A stretch of 64,000 nucleotides of DNA from Triops longicaudatus (lineage: Eukaryota > Arthropoda > Branchiopoda > Notostraca > Triopsidae), in contig JAGQDJ010000205.1 of assembly GCA_022885665.1 (NCBI GenBank), positions 23,267-87,266 of the forward strand, read 5' to 3'. The notes under the pieces were generated by a model, which saw nothing but the letters and a program-made list of their open reading frames with translations, was not told where the DNA came from and ran no database searches. The position numbers and the translations under genes were made by a program. This document shows, in pieces, positions 37,201-48,003 of the stretch. The first letter of the stretch is position 1; each line of letters begins with the position of its first letter.

Positions 37201-40200
37201 TTCAGAGTCTGTTTTCTTTCGTTCGGTATTGCCTCCTTCGCTAGGAAGCAAAGGTTTCAGGTCTCCTGCGTAAACTCTCGGTTTATGGAGTCGTCATGTA
37301 AATTAAACTAGACGTAATTTTCGATTAAATAAGAATAAGACAACTTAAAGTTGACTAAGCTTCCTCACATATCTGAGGAAATCCCTATCAGAGCTAGAGT
37401 GCCACAAGGTGATATTCTTGACAGCTTCACGAAGTTCTTTCGAGGGAAAGGCGTTATCAGTTAAACAGTATGGCGTTTTTGCATCTGTGTGAAGTTTGCA
37501 TCTCCTAGCAATTCAAATTTATTAGAATAAAAAGCTTTGCTGAATTTACTTCAAGGGAAAACCCTACTGTGTCCTAGAGGTCGTGGTGCTCCAGTATTGA
37601 CCATTAGAAATCGGTAGTGGGCGTCTTGAGTTGCCATGAGAACAAAGCAGTAGAACATTTGTAGTTGTAATAATCATATCCACTGTTCCGTGAGCATCGT
37701 ACACGGATATCTGTACAGTCCACTGCCCCAAAGCAGTTAGGAAAATTTTCACTTTGAATACATCTTAGCGGATTCGTCGATGATATCCTTGTAGAGCCAT
37801 AGCAGAGATTTGGGTGAATGCAAATCCAGATTGCCAAATATGTACTGCGTACAATAGCAGATATCGTCGATCTACCAACCCTGATTTGGAAAGAAAAGTG
37901 AACGCTGACTCTCTCCCGTTGCCATATACCGGGAGTAATCATTAAGCGCTCTGCTGGGCTTATTGGCTAGCGAAATTTCGTGGTCTTTTTCGTGAGTTGT
38001 GGGCGATGGACTTCAAGTGGGATATAGAACTCCTCATTACTCGTCCTCAAATATCGAAAAATAATTCGTTGTCCGTCAAGTAATGGAACACATTGTTGCA
38101 TGCGCCGAATTTTTCATGTAGTTACCAGATTCTGTCCACCGGACCCAGAAGCTCATCGTGACGTAGCTTCTTTGCGTCCCCAATCGAAGATATTCATTGA
38201 TAACGGTTTCGCGTATTAAGAATGCAGAGCTAACTTGCGTTCAACTGCCAACAGCCGTTTCAAAGCCATGTTCCTGGTATCAGGCAACATGATATCAGTT
38301 GTGTTCCACTGTAGTTTGACTTCAAACCGTTCACCATCATGATTGAGGGACTCTTCAAATATTTCCAGCGCCTTTCACGGTAGTCTTAACTGCAGGCTCA
38401 GGATTTCGACTGGGGTCACGCGCTACGGTATGTAGGAGAATGCAATGCAATCATTTCTACTGCAGACTGAACTTACGTTGGGATTGCTTACTTAAATGCC
38501 CACGACCAAAGACACTGAAAGCAGCAGGCCTTCTCCTTCGTAAAATTTATCATTTTGGCTAATGTCGTGTTGACAAGTGCGTCACACTTATCAATCGGTA
38601 TCTTCCTTTACAGACGAACACTCTTTAGGGTAGTCGCTGGCTTTCCTTAGTGTCGTTGGTAATGCAGTACTAGAACTACGGGATCTGGAAGTGTATGAAT
38701 GTCTCCCAATCTAGAAGACTTAAGCTAGTCGTTTTCTTGGCGGTGGTATTCGAAGAAGGTCGTACTAGTGTTTCAGCTAGTACTAATTTTTCGAACCATT
38801 GGTCGAAGTCAAGTAACGTCAATACGTCGCTAAAACGTAGGGCGTGTCTGCCCCATTGGCGTCTCAAATAGGTCGGGAGCTTATTGAAGACTTGCTCTAG
38901 CGTAGCAGCAAATGAGATTTCGTGAGCAAACCCGCTGTAATGCAAGTTGCTAACAGCACCGCGGAGCTCTTGGGGAGAGTCTTCGCAAATTTTCAAGCTC
39001 GCTGTTCTTCAGCGGAGGTATCTCAAGCGAAGTGCGAACATAAGCCTTTACAATGATCTGCGGGTCACCGTACTTTCTTTTCAGTTCCGTCAACTCTTTT
39101 TTATGCAGTACTGGACTACTCGGCGACGTTCTTCTTTACTGTCAGCGTCAGCGTTTCCAGTAAAATCGCCATTTTCTTGCGTTGGATGGAATTACGTCAT
39201 GTACAAGGTCCCTAAAATTTGCCACGAAGAGAGATCCGTTACGTGGATCGCCGTCCAAAGGTTCTCGCTTCGGCATCACACCCATGAGACAAGGTGCCAT
39301 AGCTACTCCGTTCGAAACACCTACGGGGTTTCTTGGCGCTCGCTGATTGCCCATTGTTTCGATCCTGGAATCAGGCCAATCAAACACCGGAGCCGGCTCA
39401 TTAAAATGCACCGCTTCTTATTCTTCAGTGGCACAATCGTCAAACTGGGACGTTGGTTCCAGACGACGCTGATCTAATGCTCGAATTTGTTCATACTGCC
39501 CCTTCATGACGTCATAGGTTCGCCGAGGCTCAATGAGTGATCGGCTCCAAGCGTCTGGCATTCTGGCTAGCTTTTTTTACGCAGATCTTCATTAGTTTCA
39601 CGCGTCTTCCTGGTGGCCAGCTCGTATAGACGCAACTGATTGAACAATTTAATTTCGTTCTCTAGCTGCTCCGCTGTAGTCATAGGCAGGTGTCTTCCGT
39701 TAGCTTCTCAAAGGGGACCAATATTAAGCCAGGCTGATCATCCGCAATGGATGCATTCGAATATGGAGTAGTGTATTGCCTTAAATATTAATCGATTCTC
39801 AATAGGCAAGTCTCAAACTCTTGACAAATATCTTCTTTGCACTTCGCCTGGGGTTTACCGCATAAGACTTCGTACTTGCTCAGTTCCAAGCAATCTTCAT
39901 ACAGCCCTATCAGGTCTGCATGAAGACTTTAATTTCAGCCAGAGTCGAGTTTTCTTCTTCAGAGTGGCCCATTTTCAAGTTTAAGGGTTCACTAGTCATT
40001 GTTCTAAATCAGAATTCAGTTCCAGGCTTCGGCACTAAATGTAAATACCAAGTCGAATATTTTGACGTTTAAGTCTCGGGTAGAGCTAGTGTGACTTTAT
40101 TCAACTACTCTTATTCTACAAATTCACTACGTACTGTGATGAGCAGATAAAAGTTTACTGAGCAAATCACAGAAGTCTAATTAGGCCGAGCGTGCTCGTT

Positions 40201-41886
40201 TAATAAGAACTTTTAAGCGATTTTTAGCTCCGTTCGTGGCCTTTCACCTTGTAACCGACTCGTTCAAGCCCTTCACTACTTAACCCGTGTTACTCCGCCT
40301 CAAGAGGTTTAATTTAGACCTCTTTGGTTTGTTATCTAAACTCTTTTTCGCTTAGTACCTTTGTATTTAGCCTATAGCTACATCAAGTGACTCTTATAGT
40401 AGCATTTTTTTATACCATTAAGCTTTAAGCTTTTTCCTAGTTTAAGTAATAACATTCTCAAAAACGAGTCACCTTCGCAAGTCAGCCTCGCATAGAGGCA
40501 ATTAGTGGTAACTTTATGATAAAATGTTCGTATTTGAGTTGTTGGTGTTTGTTACTTTAACTATTCAGTGTAGGTAACTTAAGCTAGGCTTGGCTATGTC
40601 ATACAAGGTTTGGTTACATTATAGTAGACTACGTTTGTTTTGTTACGTCATGGTAGCGAAATTAGGATTAGGCTTGATTAGACAATGGTACGCTAGTCAG
40701 GTCAATTTATGTTGTATCCCTTTAAATTATGCTAAGTTTCCCCGCCTTTTTTAGTTATGTTATATAGTTGAATAGCTTTCCTCCCAAAAATTCCTGAACG
40801 AAATATATTGGAACTTTCAGCTTTTCCGTCGATTCTGTAGGATTTAATCTAAAGCACATTTTAAAGTTTTCCTTAGACAAAAGTATTTCTATGGAAAATC
40901 GGTGAATACCATTGAACGCATCATGGAATAAAAGATACATTTGATCTTTCTGTAGGCCATGGAAGGAAAACTCCAACTCCTTGTAGCGGTAGTTCGCTTC
41001 AAAACGAACCTAGTGAAACCAAGATTAGGGCTTTGCTCCAACTGGCTCGCGGGGCTTAATCCTGGTGATAAAGTGCCCGTCTGGGTCAAGAAAGGCGCTT
41101 TGAAACTGCCTCCAGAACATGTAACTTTTGTTCGTTTTGTTATTGTACTGTCTTTGTTTTTGTTTTTAACAAATTTTCTCGTCTTGCGATTCGGTGCTTA
41201 ATTCCAAATCAAAACGCATGAAAACCTAATCAGAGCTCTCTTTTCTGAGTCTCGTCGAGAATAAAACATGTACTAGTTGCTTTGTTGTGCTGTAGGTCCA
41301 ATGCCCAGTGATTATGATAGGCCCGGGTACGGGTTGTGCACCCTTTAGGGCATATATCCAAGACGAATTGAAGCGAAGCAACGGAAAACGCAAGCTAGTC
41401 CTTTTCTTTGGCTGTCGTTCAGCTCGACAAGACTTTTTCTTCGAGCATGAATGGCTGCCACTTACTCAGACGTGTGACTTGGCCTTGTTTTGTGCCTTTT
41501 CACGGGACCAGGCTGAGAAAGTGTAAGTTCTTCAACCCATCCACCTAAGAAAAGTTGAATTGGAAAAACTACTTTTTTAAATTTATTTTTGAATTATATA
41601 ACTTTTCATTACTTATTTTTTTTAAAAAAAAATTTATTGTTTGTCCTTTAGTTACGTCCAAGATAAGTTATCAGAGCAAGCTCAGCTGATCAACCGATTG
41701 ATCGTCGAGGAAAAAGCGTGGGTGTTTGTGGCAGGAAATGCCAAGCGAATGCCGGAAGACGTGCGCCAAACTTTAGTCACCATCCTGCAAAATGGTAGCC
41801 AGAAAGCCACAAGTCAAATCGAGGCAGAAAACTATTTGAAAGAAATGGAACGTAGCGGCAGATATCAACAAGAAACTTGGTCCTGA
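34264..41886 (+). CDS. NDOR1: NADPH-dependent diflavin oxidoreductase 1
   Basis: Transfers electrons from NADPH through FAD and FMN to the Fe-S protein CIAPIN1/anamorsin in the cytosolic iron-sulfur assembly pathway. Exons: 34264-34358, 35131-35638, 36390-36974, 40956-41120, 41296-41522, 41652-41886; phases agree and give 604 residues (human 597). FMN domain: VLYGSQTGTAQDVAERI, ATTGQGEEPDNMKNFWRF, VLGLGDSSYPKFNF. FAD domain: CNRPRRHILEVL, PRAFSIASS, GLCSNWLAGL. NADPH domain: IMIGPGTGCAPFRAYIQ, LVLFFGCRSARQDFFFEHEW, VAGNAKRMPEDV and the C-terminal aromatic QETWS. Start: the first ATG in frame gives the FMN loop at residue 12, as in the family. Intron 3 (36975-40955) is swollen by transposon insertions. 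Confidence 0.94.
34430..35100. repeat. CCTAAC-rich NDOR1 intron 1
   Basis: Fills most of intron 1 with TAACCTAAC/TAACATAAC words on the plus strand, here co-oriented with the gene. No exon is visible inside it. Confidence 0.5.
37560..37950 (-). mobile_element. PIF/Harbinger transposase (HARBI1-like) fragment
   Basis: A minus-strand frame gives HFSFQIRVGRSTISAIVRS, AIWICIHP and FPNCFGAVDCTDIRV, then SRNSGYDYYNYKCSTALF. This matches the DDE nuclease of PIF/Harbinger transposases around the first catalytic Asp (the usual form is GAIDG). The reading frame ends at 37604, and the rest of the transposase is not seen. It lies inside NDOR1 intron 3, antisense to the host gene. Confidence 0.7.
38400..40060 (-). 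mobile_element. BEL/Pao LTR retrotransposon gag remnant
   Basis: Minus-strand remnant inside NDOR1 intron 3. Going downstream: a segment TTTAGTGCCGAAGCCTGGAA near 40022-40041 that looks like a primer-binding site next to an LTR ending in ACA; an ATG at 39997-39999; a gag-like stretch MPKREPLDGDPRNGSLFVAN with FRDLVHDVIPSNA near 39160-39260; WGRHALRFSDVLTLLDFDQW near 38800-38860; and a decayed zinc-knuckle region (KCDALVNTTLAKMINF, KACCFQC, in different frames) near 38530-38610. Frames are broken throughout and no reverse transcriptase was found, so it is a truncated dead copy. Confidence 0.7.
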
Positions 41887-42947
41887 GACCTTTGTTGTAA
41901 TGTATAGCAATTCCAATAGAAAATTATTGTTGTCAAAAGAAGTTCTATTTCGTTAGGGCTTATTCCAAAGTGTGGCTCACAATTACGTCACTAGAGGTAA
42001 CAGAATATGGTTAACACAGAAGCCATCATGCTTGAAAACGTATATTTATTCGGTATGCCTTCGAAACGTGATTAATTATCAACTTAATTTAAGAACAAAC
42101 TGATCAAAGTAATATCGAGATGCTTTAAATTTATCAAAGTACTGTAACATTAAAATAAAGCAACTCGTAGAGCGAACGCGCGCTACAATAAGAAAAAGTT
42201 CGTTATAGGGATAGCAAGGGAAAAAGCTGAACAGGAATTTTACCAATGAACAGGAAACTATATGAGAACCACGATTTGAAATCGTTGACATATATTCAGT
42301 ACAAGGAGTAAATCAACAACTGACAAAATCGTAGAGTTTATCGTAATAATTTAGGCAGCGAAGGATAGTATCTTTATAGTGCATAAAATTGACAAGCACT
42401 GAAATTTAAAACTTGTTCTAATTTAGATCAACCGATCTGGAGCGATCTAAATTTGCTAACCGCTGGAGAACCATCAGATTAAGGGATACACAGTAAGAAT
42501 TATGATGAAATTTATGAAGGGACATAGGAAGATCAAAGACAATGGTCACTCTCCATTGATAATTTTAAAGGCGATAAAGTCGAAGTTAACCAATGCGTGA
42601 TGAAATAAATACCATAATGCTATATTGTTTTTTCGAAAATATCATTTAATTCTCTCTATCTCCCCACTCGCACACATATTCACACTTCGTGCAAGATTAT
42701 ATGTGACTGATCAGGGCTCGGAAGTTGATTAAAACTATTTCCATTGCAATCTTATGGGAAGTAGCTTTTCTCACAACGAACGCTTGTTACACCGAACGCA
42801 ACCGAGGAACAGATTAGGTTCGTTATATGCAGCGTCCCTGTACAGTGGACTCCATCCTATTCATCAGCCAAAAATGGACCCTAAGTACCGGATAACCGAA
42901 AAACCGGTTAATCCGGAAGTGAATTTCTCTTTTAAATAGCAGTTACT
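41887..42947. other. Intergenic downstream of NDOR1
   Basis: AATAAA at 42154-42159 is the nearest canonical polyadenylation hexamer; a variant AATAGA lies closer to the stop near 41915. A single diverged unit of the TTCGTTATA-type repeat occurs near 42775-42830. No other gene is seen. Confidence 0.45.
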
Positions 42948-43920
42948 CAAATATACCTATATTAGACGTTTGGTTTTAGACGTATTTCTGATACGCAAGT
43001 TTTCAGGACATTAAGGCCCTGATATTTACAACTTGTAGTAGTTTATTAAAAAAAAAAGAAAAAGAAAAAAAGATAGGGACATCGCTTCCTCCGTGGAGGT
43101 TAGGTCTCCTATTGTAACGAACAGCAGACGTTGAACGAAGTCAAACAGAAACTCTGGATACAGGCACATCCCAATATTCTTGTAGCAAATCTTAAATTTC
43201 AGGCACGATATTATCAAAAGTGCCAGCTGATTTCGTTTCTCTTTATGCCTTACAATATCCAAAACTCAGATCTTGTGCACTAATTTTCATTTTCCCGGAC
43301 AACATAAAGTAGCAAAAATGTAACCGGAATTTGCAAATTTAGTATTTTTTTTTTAAGAAAAACTCAAACTGATGCACTAGATATCTCTAACACCAACATT
43401 ACTGTCACAACAATCTCCTTCATTTCTGACCCAGTTTTCGTGTATGATGTCTGAAAATTCCCCGTCTTATTTCCCCATAAGAGGTTTGTATATACCGGGG
43501 CCTTAAGACAAGATTAAAACGTTTATTAGGCCAAGAAAACGTTCTTAGTGAAAAGTGGAGTAGAAGTCCGTAACACGTAAAAAAATTATGAAAAGGTCTA
43601 TTTAACACGCTAAATCATAGTCTATTATATGTTGCATGTACAAGGTATCAAATTAAATAAAAACGTGACAAATTTTTTAATTGTCAATAATTATAGTACT
43701 GCGAAAAATAATCACTTATTTTTGACGTGGCAAATAAAGTCATGTTTCAGACGTACTTGAATTAACGTTTGCAAGAGAGAACAATAGGTAGTTTATTATA
43801 CGTATAAAAAGCGTCATCCATAGACGTACCACGTTTATACTTAAACGAATATAACAAGTTTCGAAAAGATAATTATGCTTCTTGGGAAGTTTCGTCTTAT
43901 AAACATAGGAGTACGCTAAA
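42948..43920. repeat. Dispersed TAGACGT repeat, copy A (interrupted)
   Basis: Homologous to 59318-59830. Matching landmarks in order: CAAATATA; TTTTAGACGTA; TTTTCAGGACATT; ACGTTTATTAGGCCAAGAAA; TTTTTGACGTGGCAAA; ATACGTATAAAAAGCG; and TAAACGAATATA. Copy A is longer because a 488-base TTAA-flanked element sits at 43015-43502. Multiple TAGACGT/ACGTCTA words occur in both orientations. There is no coding capacity. Confidence 0.65.
43015..43502. mobile_element. TTAA-flanked MITE (piggyBac-like insertion signature)
   Basis: TTAA at 43011-43014 and 43503-43506 bracket the element. Its left end reads GGCCCTGATATTTACAA, and the reverse complement of its right end reads GGCCCCGGTATATACAA, 14 of 17 identical. 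It has no long ORF with homology. TTAA target duplication is typical of piggyBac-type elements, and GGCCC ends are not the classical piggyBac CCC start, so the superfamily is an inference. Copy B of the host repeat shows the uninterrupted site. Confidence 0.75.
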
Positions 43921-44046
43921 TATGTCACATTTGTATTTTGTTTGTGTACTGAGCGTGTACTTAATTTTGATAAACCTGCAAGAATCGTTTTCTCAAAAAT
44001 TTAGCACCAACTTATTTTGCGTAAGCATGTGGAGTGAAACCGATAA

Positions 44047-44203
44047 GGGAGCGTACTTAAATGGCGCCATCACACGGATGGGAGTGTGAGGTAGGCCAGT
44101 GATGAAGCCCAATGTTATAAGGATAGGAAAAATAGCCAAAACTGATGACGGAATGGGGTCCAAAAATGGCAAATTACTGATGGCGCCATTAAAATACGCT
44201 CCC
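44047..44203. mobile_element. 157-bp inverted-repeat element with TGGCGCCA
   Basis: The terminal 26 bases are inverted copies: left GGGAGCGTACTTAAATGGCG then CCATCA; right, reverse complemented, GGGAGCGTATTTTAATGGCG then CCATCA (24 of 26 identical). The TGGCGCCA inside each arm is itself palindromic. There is no coding capacity, so it looks like a small MITE. A clear target duplication was not found; AAACCG occurs near both ends but not flush. Confidence 0.7.
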
Positions 44204-44999
44204 AAACCGGTTAAGCCATGACCGGGTAAAAGGGAATCGGTAACTTACTGTACCTGTAGCTGAACTCTTTACTGTTTCAACTGCATCAAACTGAGAGCAC
44301 GCATGGCTCGAGAACGGATGTTTACTTCCACACAAGAAAGACTATAGTTATGAGGGGTTACAATGACCCCCCACATTTGCACCTGGACCAACAACCTGCA
44401 AATTTATTGCCACTTCTGAAGCACATAATGTGCTACGGCGAAATTCTTTTCGTCCATTCAGTCAGGAATACTAAGATTGTAATTTTTTAGTAAAAGTTTT
44501 GCGATGGCAGGTCACAACTGAACGATTATAACGCATTTTAATGCTATAAAGAAGAATTGCATAACATGTCCTTAAAATCAACGTTCTACCCTGTCAATGC
44601 GGAAACCTGGTTGCTTTTCACCAGACGAAGCAGAAATGTGTTCCAAATATGAGTCGAAGTGAATTGAAAGCAAAGAAGAGTGTGTCTCTATGCGTTTCTT
44701 AACAAAAGAGCAAGGTGACGTCCAGAAACGTCAGTTTAGCCTATATGGAATAATCTAGGCACTTGTCAGCACTGGTGTGCCGTACCTTCTTAAGAATAAA
44801 TGTTTGCTTAATGGAGAGCCAATGCGTACACAAGTGTTGGATGAAGACATGTATATTAGCTTTTGATAAGTATGTGCTCGTATGGACGATAACGCGTACG
44901 CAAAGAATTGCTTTAATCGTTCAGAATATGTATTCAGATGATTCAACACAAAGTAAACAAGCAGCTGGCCTACATGCTGTAAGGACAATGCCAAATACG
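44204..44999. other. Intergenic upstream of cathepsin L
   Basis: No exon or repeat recognised on either strand. The right end passes into the cathepsin L core promoter. Open frames at 44755-45038 are unsupported. Confidence 0.4.
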
Positions 45000-45007
45000 T
45001 ATAAAAG
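45000..45007 (+). promoter_or_regulatory. TATA box of cathepsin L gene
   Basis: TATAAAAG, 65 bases upstream of the start codon, with a TCAG initiator-like site at 45022-45025. It is the best-looking core promoter in the window and consistent with a highly expressed or tissue-specific protease. Confidence 0.65.
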
Positions 45008-45071
45008 GAGCCAGGAATCTCTCAGAAGATACCACTAGCAATTTAGCTACAGTCAGTATTGTACCAGCAAT

Positions 45072-46820
45072 ATGAAGCTCTTTGTTGCTACAGTAGTCCT
45101 TGCCTTAATCGTCGCAACGTTGGCTGACAGCGACCAAGCGTGGAAAGATTTCAAGGTAAAATTATTTATAATACCTAAATATTTATATGTATTTACGAAA
45201 TATTAACACGTGATGCTGTTTTTATGCATTTTTCTAAAATTCCAATTTTTGTTATTTTTATGCAATTATTTTATTTACAATCCAATTCACAGTCAAAGCA
45301 TGGGAAGCAATACAAAAACAAGGAGCACGAAGCCAAAGCCCGCGTGAATTTCGACAAAAATCACCGAATGATCGAATCTCACAACGCCCGTTTCGCTGCT
45401 GGCCAAGAGTCCTTCGAATTAGGTCACAACGAAATGTCAGACATGGATCCAGAAGAATTCCGTAGCACGAAATGTGGCTTCAAACCCAATGGGCAAGCCA
45501 AACCACGTGGCACCGAAGTTAAATTTGAACCCATGGTTGAAGAGCGTCAAACAACAAGCGTAAGTTTCTTACTGTTGATGAGCACCAACTCTCATATTTA
45601 TTCCGCTACCTTTTCATAATGGCATCTTTTGAGTCTCGATAATTTTTTTCACGGTTTCATAGTTCTCTATTTGTCAACCTAGCAGAAAAATATACGTTGT
45701 ATCGAGACGTTCAGCGTTAACAGATGGCGACGCTCTATAAAGCTCGCAGAAAAACTACCATTTTTGAGTAGTTTTAATTTTCTGTTTAATTACTTTCTCA
45801 TACTCTTGATCAGTTTTGCGAGTTTTTCGATATTAAAATTTTAATGTTCTCAGGTTGATTATTCTACCGACAAATGCATGTCCCCAGTGAAGAACCAGAA
45901 GCAATGTGGCTCTTGCTACGCTTTCTCCGCTGTTGCCGCTTTAGAGTAACCCGAAAAACTCAGAAACGCACATTTCAATCAACGCGATGTTTCTAGGTTC
46001 TACAACTGCAGGCAGTACAACCTTGTAGCCAGGAACTACAGCGAGCAACAAATCGTCGACTGCAGCACTGGCTTTTCTAACGGCGGCTGTAACGGAGGCC
46101 ATTACCTTAACGCCTACAACTATATAATTCAAAGTGCTCTTGGGATTGCTAACAGCACTCAATACCCGTATACGGAACAAGTAATAACGTGGTTTGGTAT
46201 GCTAGCGCTCCGGTGTCCAAATTTTGTTCTCTCCCTCTATTGATAGTACCAATCGTGCAAGTTCAATTCTGCAACCATGAGGCAAGGAAAGATCGTCAGT
46301 TATCAATGGGCCGAACCGAAAGGAAACGAAACTATGTTGGCTCAGATGCTTGCTACAGCAAATGGTCCTATTAATGTCGCAATGGATGCTGGTCAACCTA
46401 GTTTGCAGCTCTACAAGTACGAATTCTTCCATGTGTCCTTTTCTAAGTTTAGAAAAATCGAACAAAAGTGTCCTTAAACTGAACGAAAAAGAAATAAAAC
46501 CAATTGTTTTAGGGGTGGAGTGTATTCCGAGAAGAACTGTACCACATCGCTCAACCACGCCGTATTGCTTGTTGGCTACGGTACCCTGAACGGCACTAAT
46601 TACTGGAAAATTAAGAACTCTTGGGGCACTAGCTGGGGCGTCAATGGTAATGCGTTATATTTTTATTCATTTCTATTGCCTTATTTTATTTACTTATTTA
46701 TGTTTTGCCCATGAGATGATCAATTTGCTTTCGGCTCTTTTAGGTTACTTGCTCTTGCAGCGTGGTGTCAACCGTTGTGGTATTGCTTCAACCGATTACA
46801 TTACCTATCCTGTTCTCTAA
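45072..46820 (+). CDS. Cathepsin L-like cysteine protease
   Basis: Papain-family (C1A) endopeptidase made as a secreted or lysosomal zymogen. Exons: 45072-45155, 45293-45559, 45854-45945, 45997-46180, 46247-46416, 46513-46646, 46744-46820; phases agree and give 335 residues (typical about 333). Residues 1-19 are a signal peptide (MKLFVATVVLALIVATLADS). About 20-115 is the I29 inhibitor prodomain with an ERFNIN-like helix (ARVNFDKNHRMIESHNARF) and a degenerate GNFD region (FELGHNEMSDM). The mature enzyme keeps the oxyanion Gln and catalytic Cys in NQKQCGSCYAFSA (Tyr replaces the usual Trp), SEQQIVDCS, NGGCNGG, the catalytic His in LNHAVLLVGYG, and Asn in KNSWGTSWG. All catalytic residues are present, so an active enzyme is expected. 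It is convergent with FEM1. Confidence 0.93.
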
Positions 46821-46952
46821 GTCATGCAAGATATGACATATTTTTATCCCTTCTCGGTGAAAAGTCTGCGTGGAGGTAGTGTAAGTTTAATGTAATACAT
46901 CCGCTATTGCTAAATTTTATACCAATTCATGGGTGTGTCACACCTGAAGTTC

Positions 46953-46958
46953 AATAAA
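46953..46958 (+). terminator. AATAAA polyadenylation signal of cathepsin L
   Basis: Canonical hexamer 132 bases past the stop codon, in TTCAATAAACTCG. Confidence 0.65.
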
Positions 46959-48003
46959 CTCGTCGCGAAGAGACTAAAACATCAGTTAATGGTGAATGGA
47001 CAGTTTGAGCTTGTAGCAATTCGTACATACTTGTAGCATTGCGTACAAAACTGTTTTGTACGAACTGAAAGTATAATTCTTGTCAAAAATCATACCAAAT
47101 GAAGTAGTGCCACGGAGTGATTTAAATAAATTCTTTTCCTAAGCTTAATACGGGCTCACATTCTTTAGTTAGCACAGTGAGAAGTTAGTTAGTGTTCGCC
47201 CAATTTCGTTTCTGTTCCAAGATGCTATTTTAAGGTTTCTAAGCAATACACGTTCTCCAACGAACATATTGTATTTCCGAGGATATCCTTTTATGAAAAC
47301 AAACAACAGGCTTTTCTTATCAACGGTACTAAATTTCTTCACAAAAACTATAGATAGATAGGCAGTGGAAAAATCAGAATAAAAGGGAATGAAGACTACG
47401 CGAGAAAAAGACAGATGACATGTTGCTCAATCCATCTTACCTGATACTGCCATCTACGAACGTCTGGTATACTTATATATGTCTAGGACCCTGTGTAAAA
47501 CCGTGTAAAACCAAAAACTCGTTCAATGTGAACCACAGCTACTGATTATAATATTTGTCTAAACATGGCTGCTATGCAACTACATACCTTTCAGTAACGC
47601 AACTTGACATCCTACAGTAGAACAAGCCATATTGTGACATAAAATGTACAAATTTAAACACAAGATACTTTATAAGAATTCAGTCCAAATAAACAGCCAA
47701 TACAAATTGTATATTTCATTTTCGGGGCCATAATACACTACATAGAACACGGTACAACTCTAAAAGAGGATTTTAGTAGGCGTGGTCAGTTTTACACGGA
47801 GCGAGATAATTTCGAAAATTGTTTCCAAAAGTAGCTCCCTCACACATAAATGGCAAGAAATGAAACACTATTAACAATAAACGCCCCTTTTCTGGTAGTA
47901 TACACGTTTTTCAGTGCTAGTCACAAATTTGACTTAGTTCCATAGAATTCTTTCATAAAAATAAGTTTTTTCTCGTCTTGTAAGCGTTGGTGACCCAGTG
48001 CGG
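46959..48003. other. Intergenic between convergent cathepsin L and FEM1
   Basis: No gene, repeat or structured element recognised in about 1 kb. It should contain the FEM1 3' UTR on the minus strand, but no convincing minus-strand AATAAA close to the FEM1 stop was found. Confidence 0.45.
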
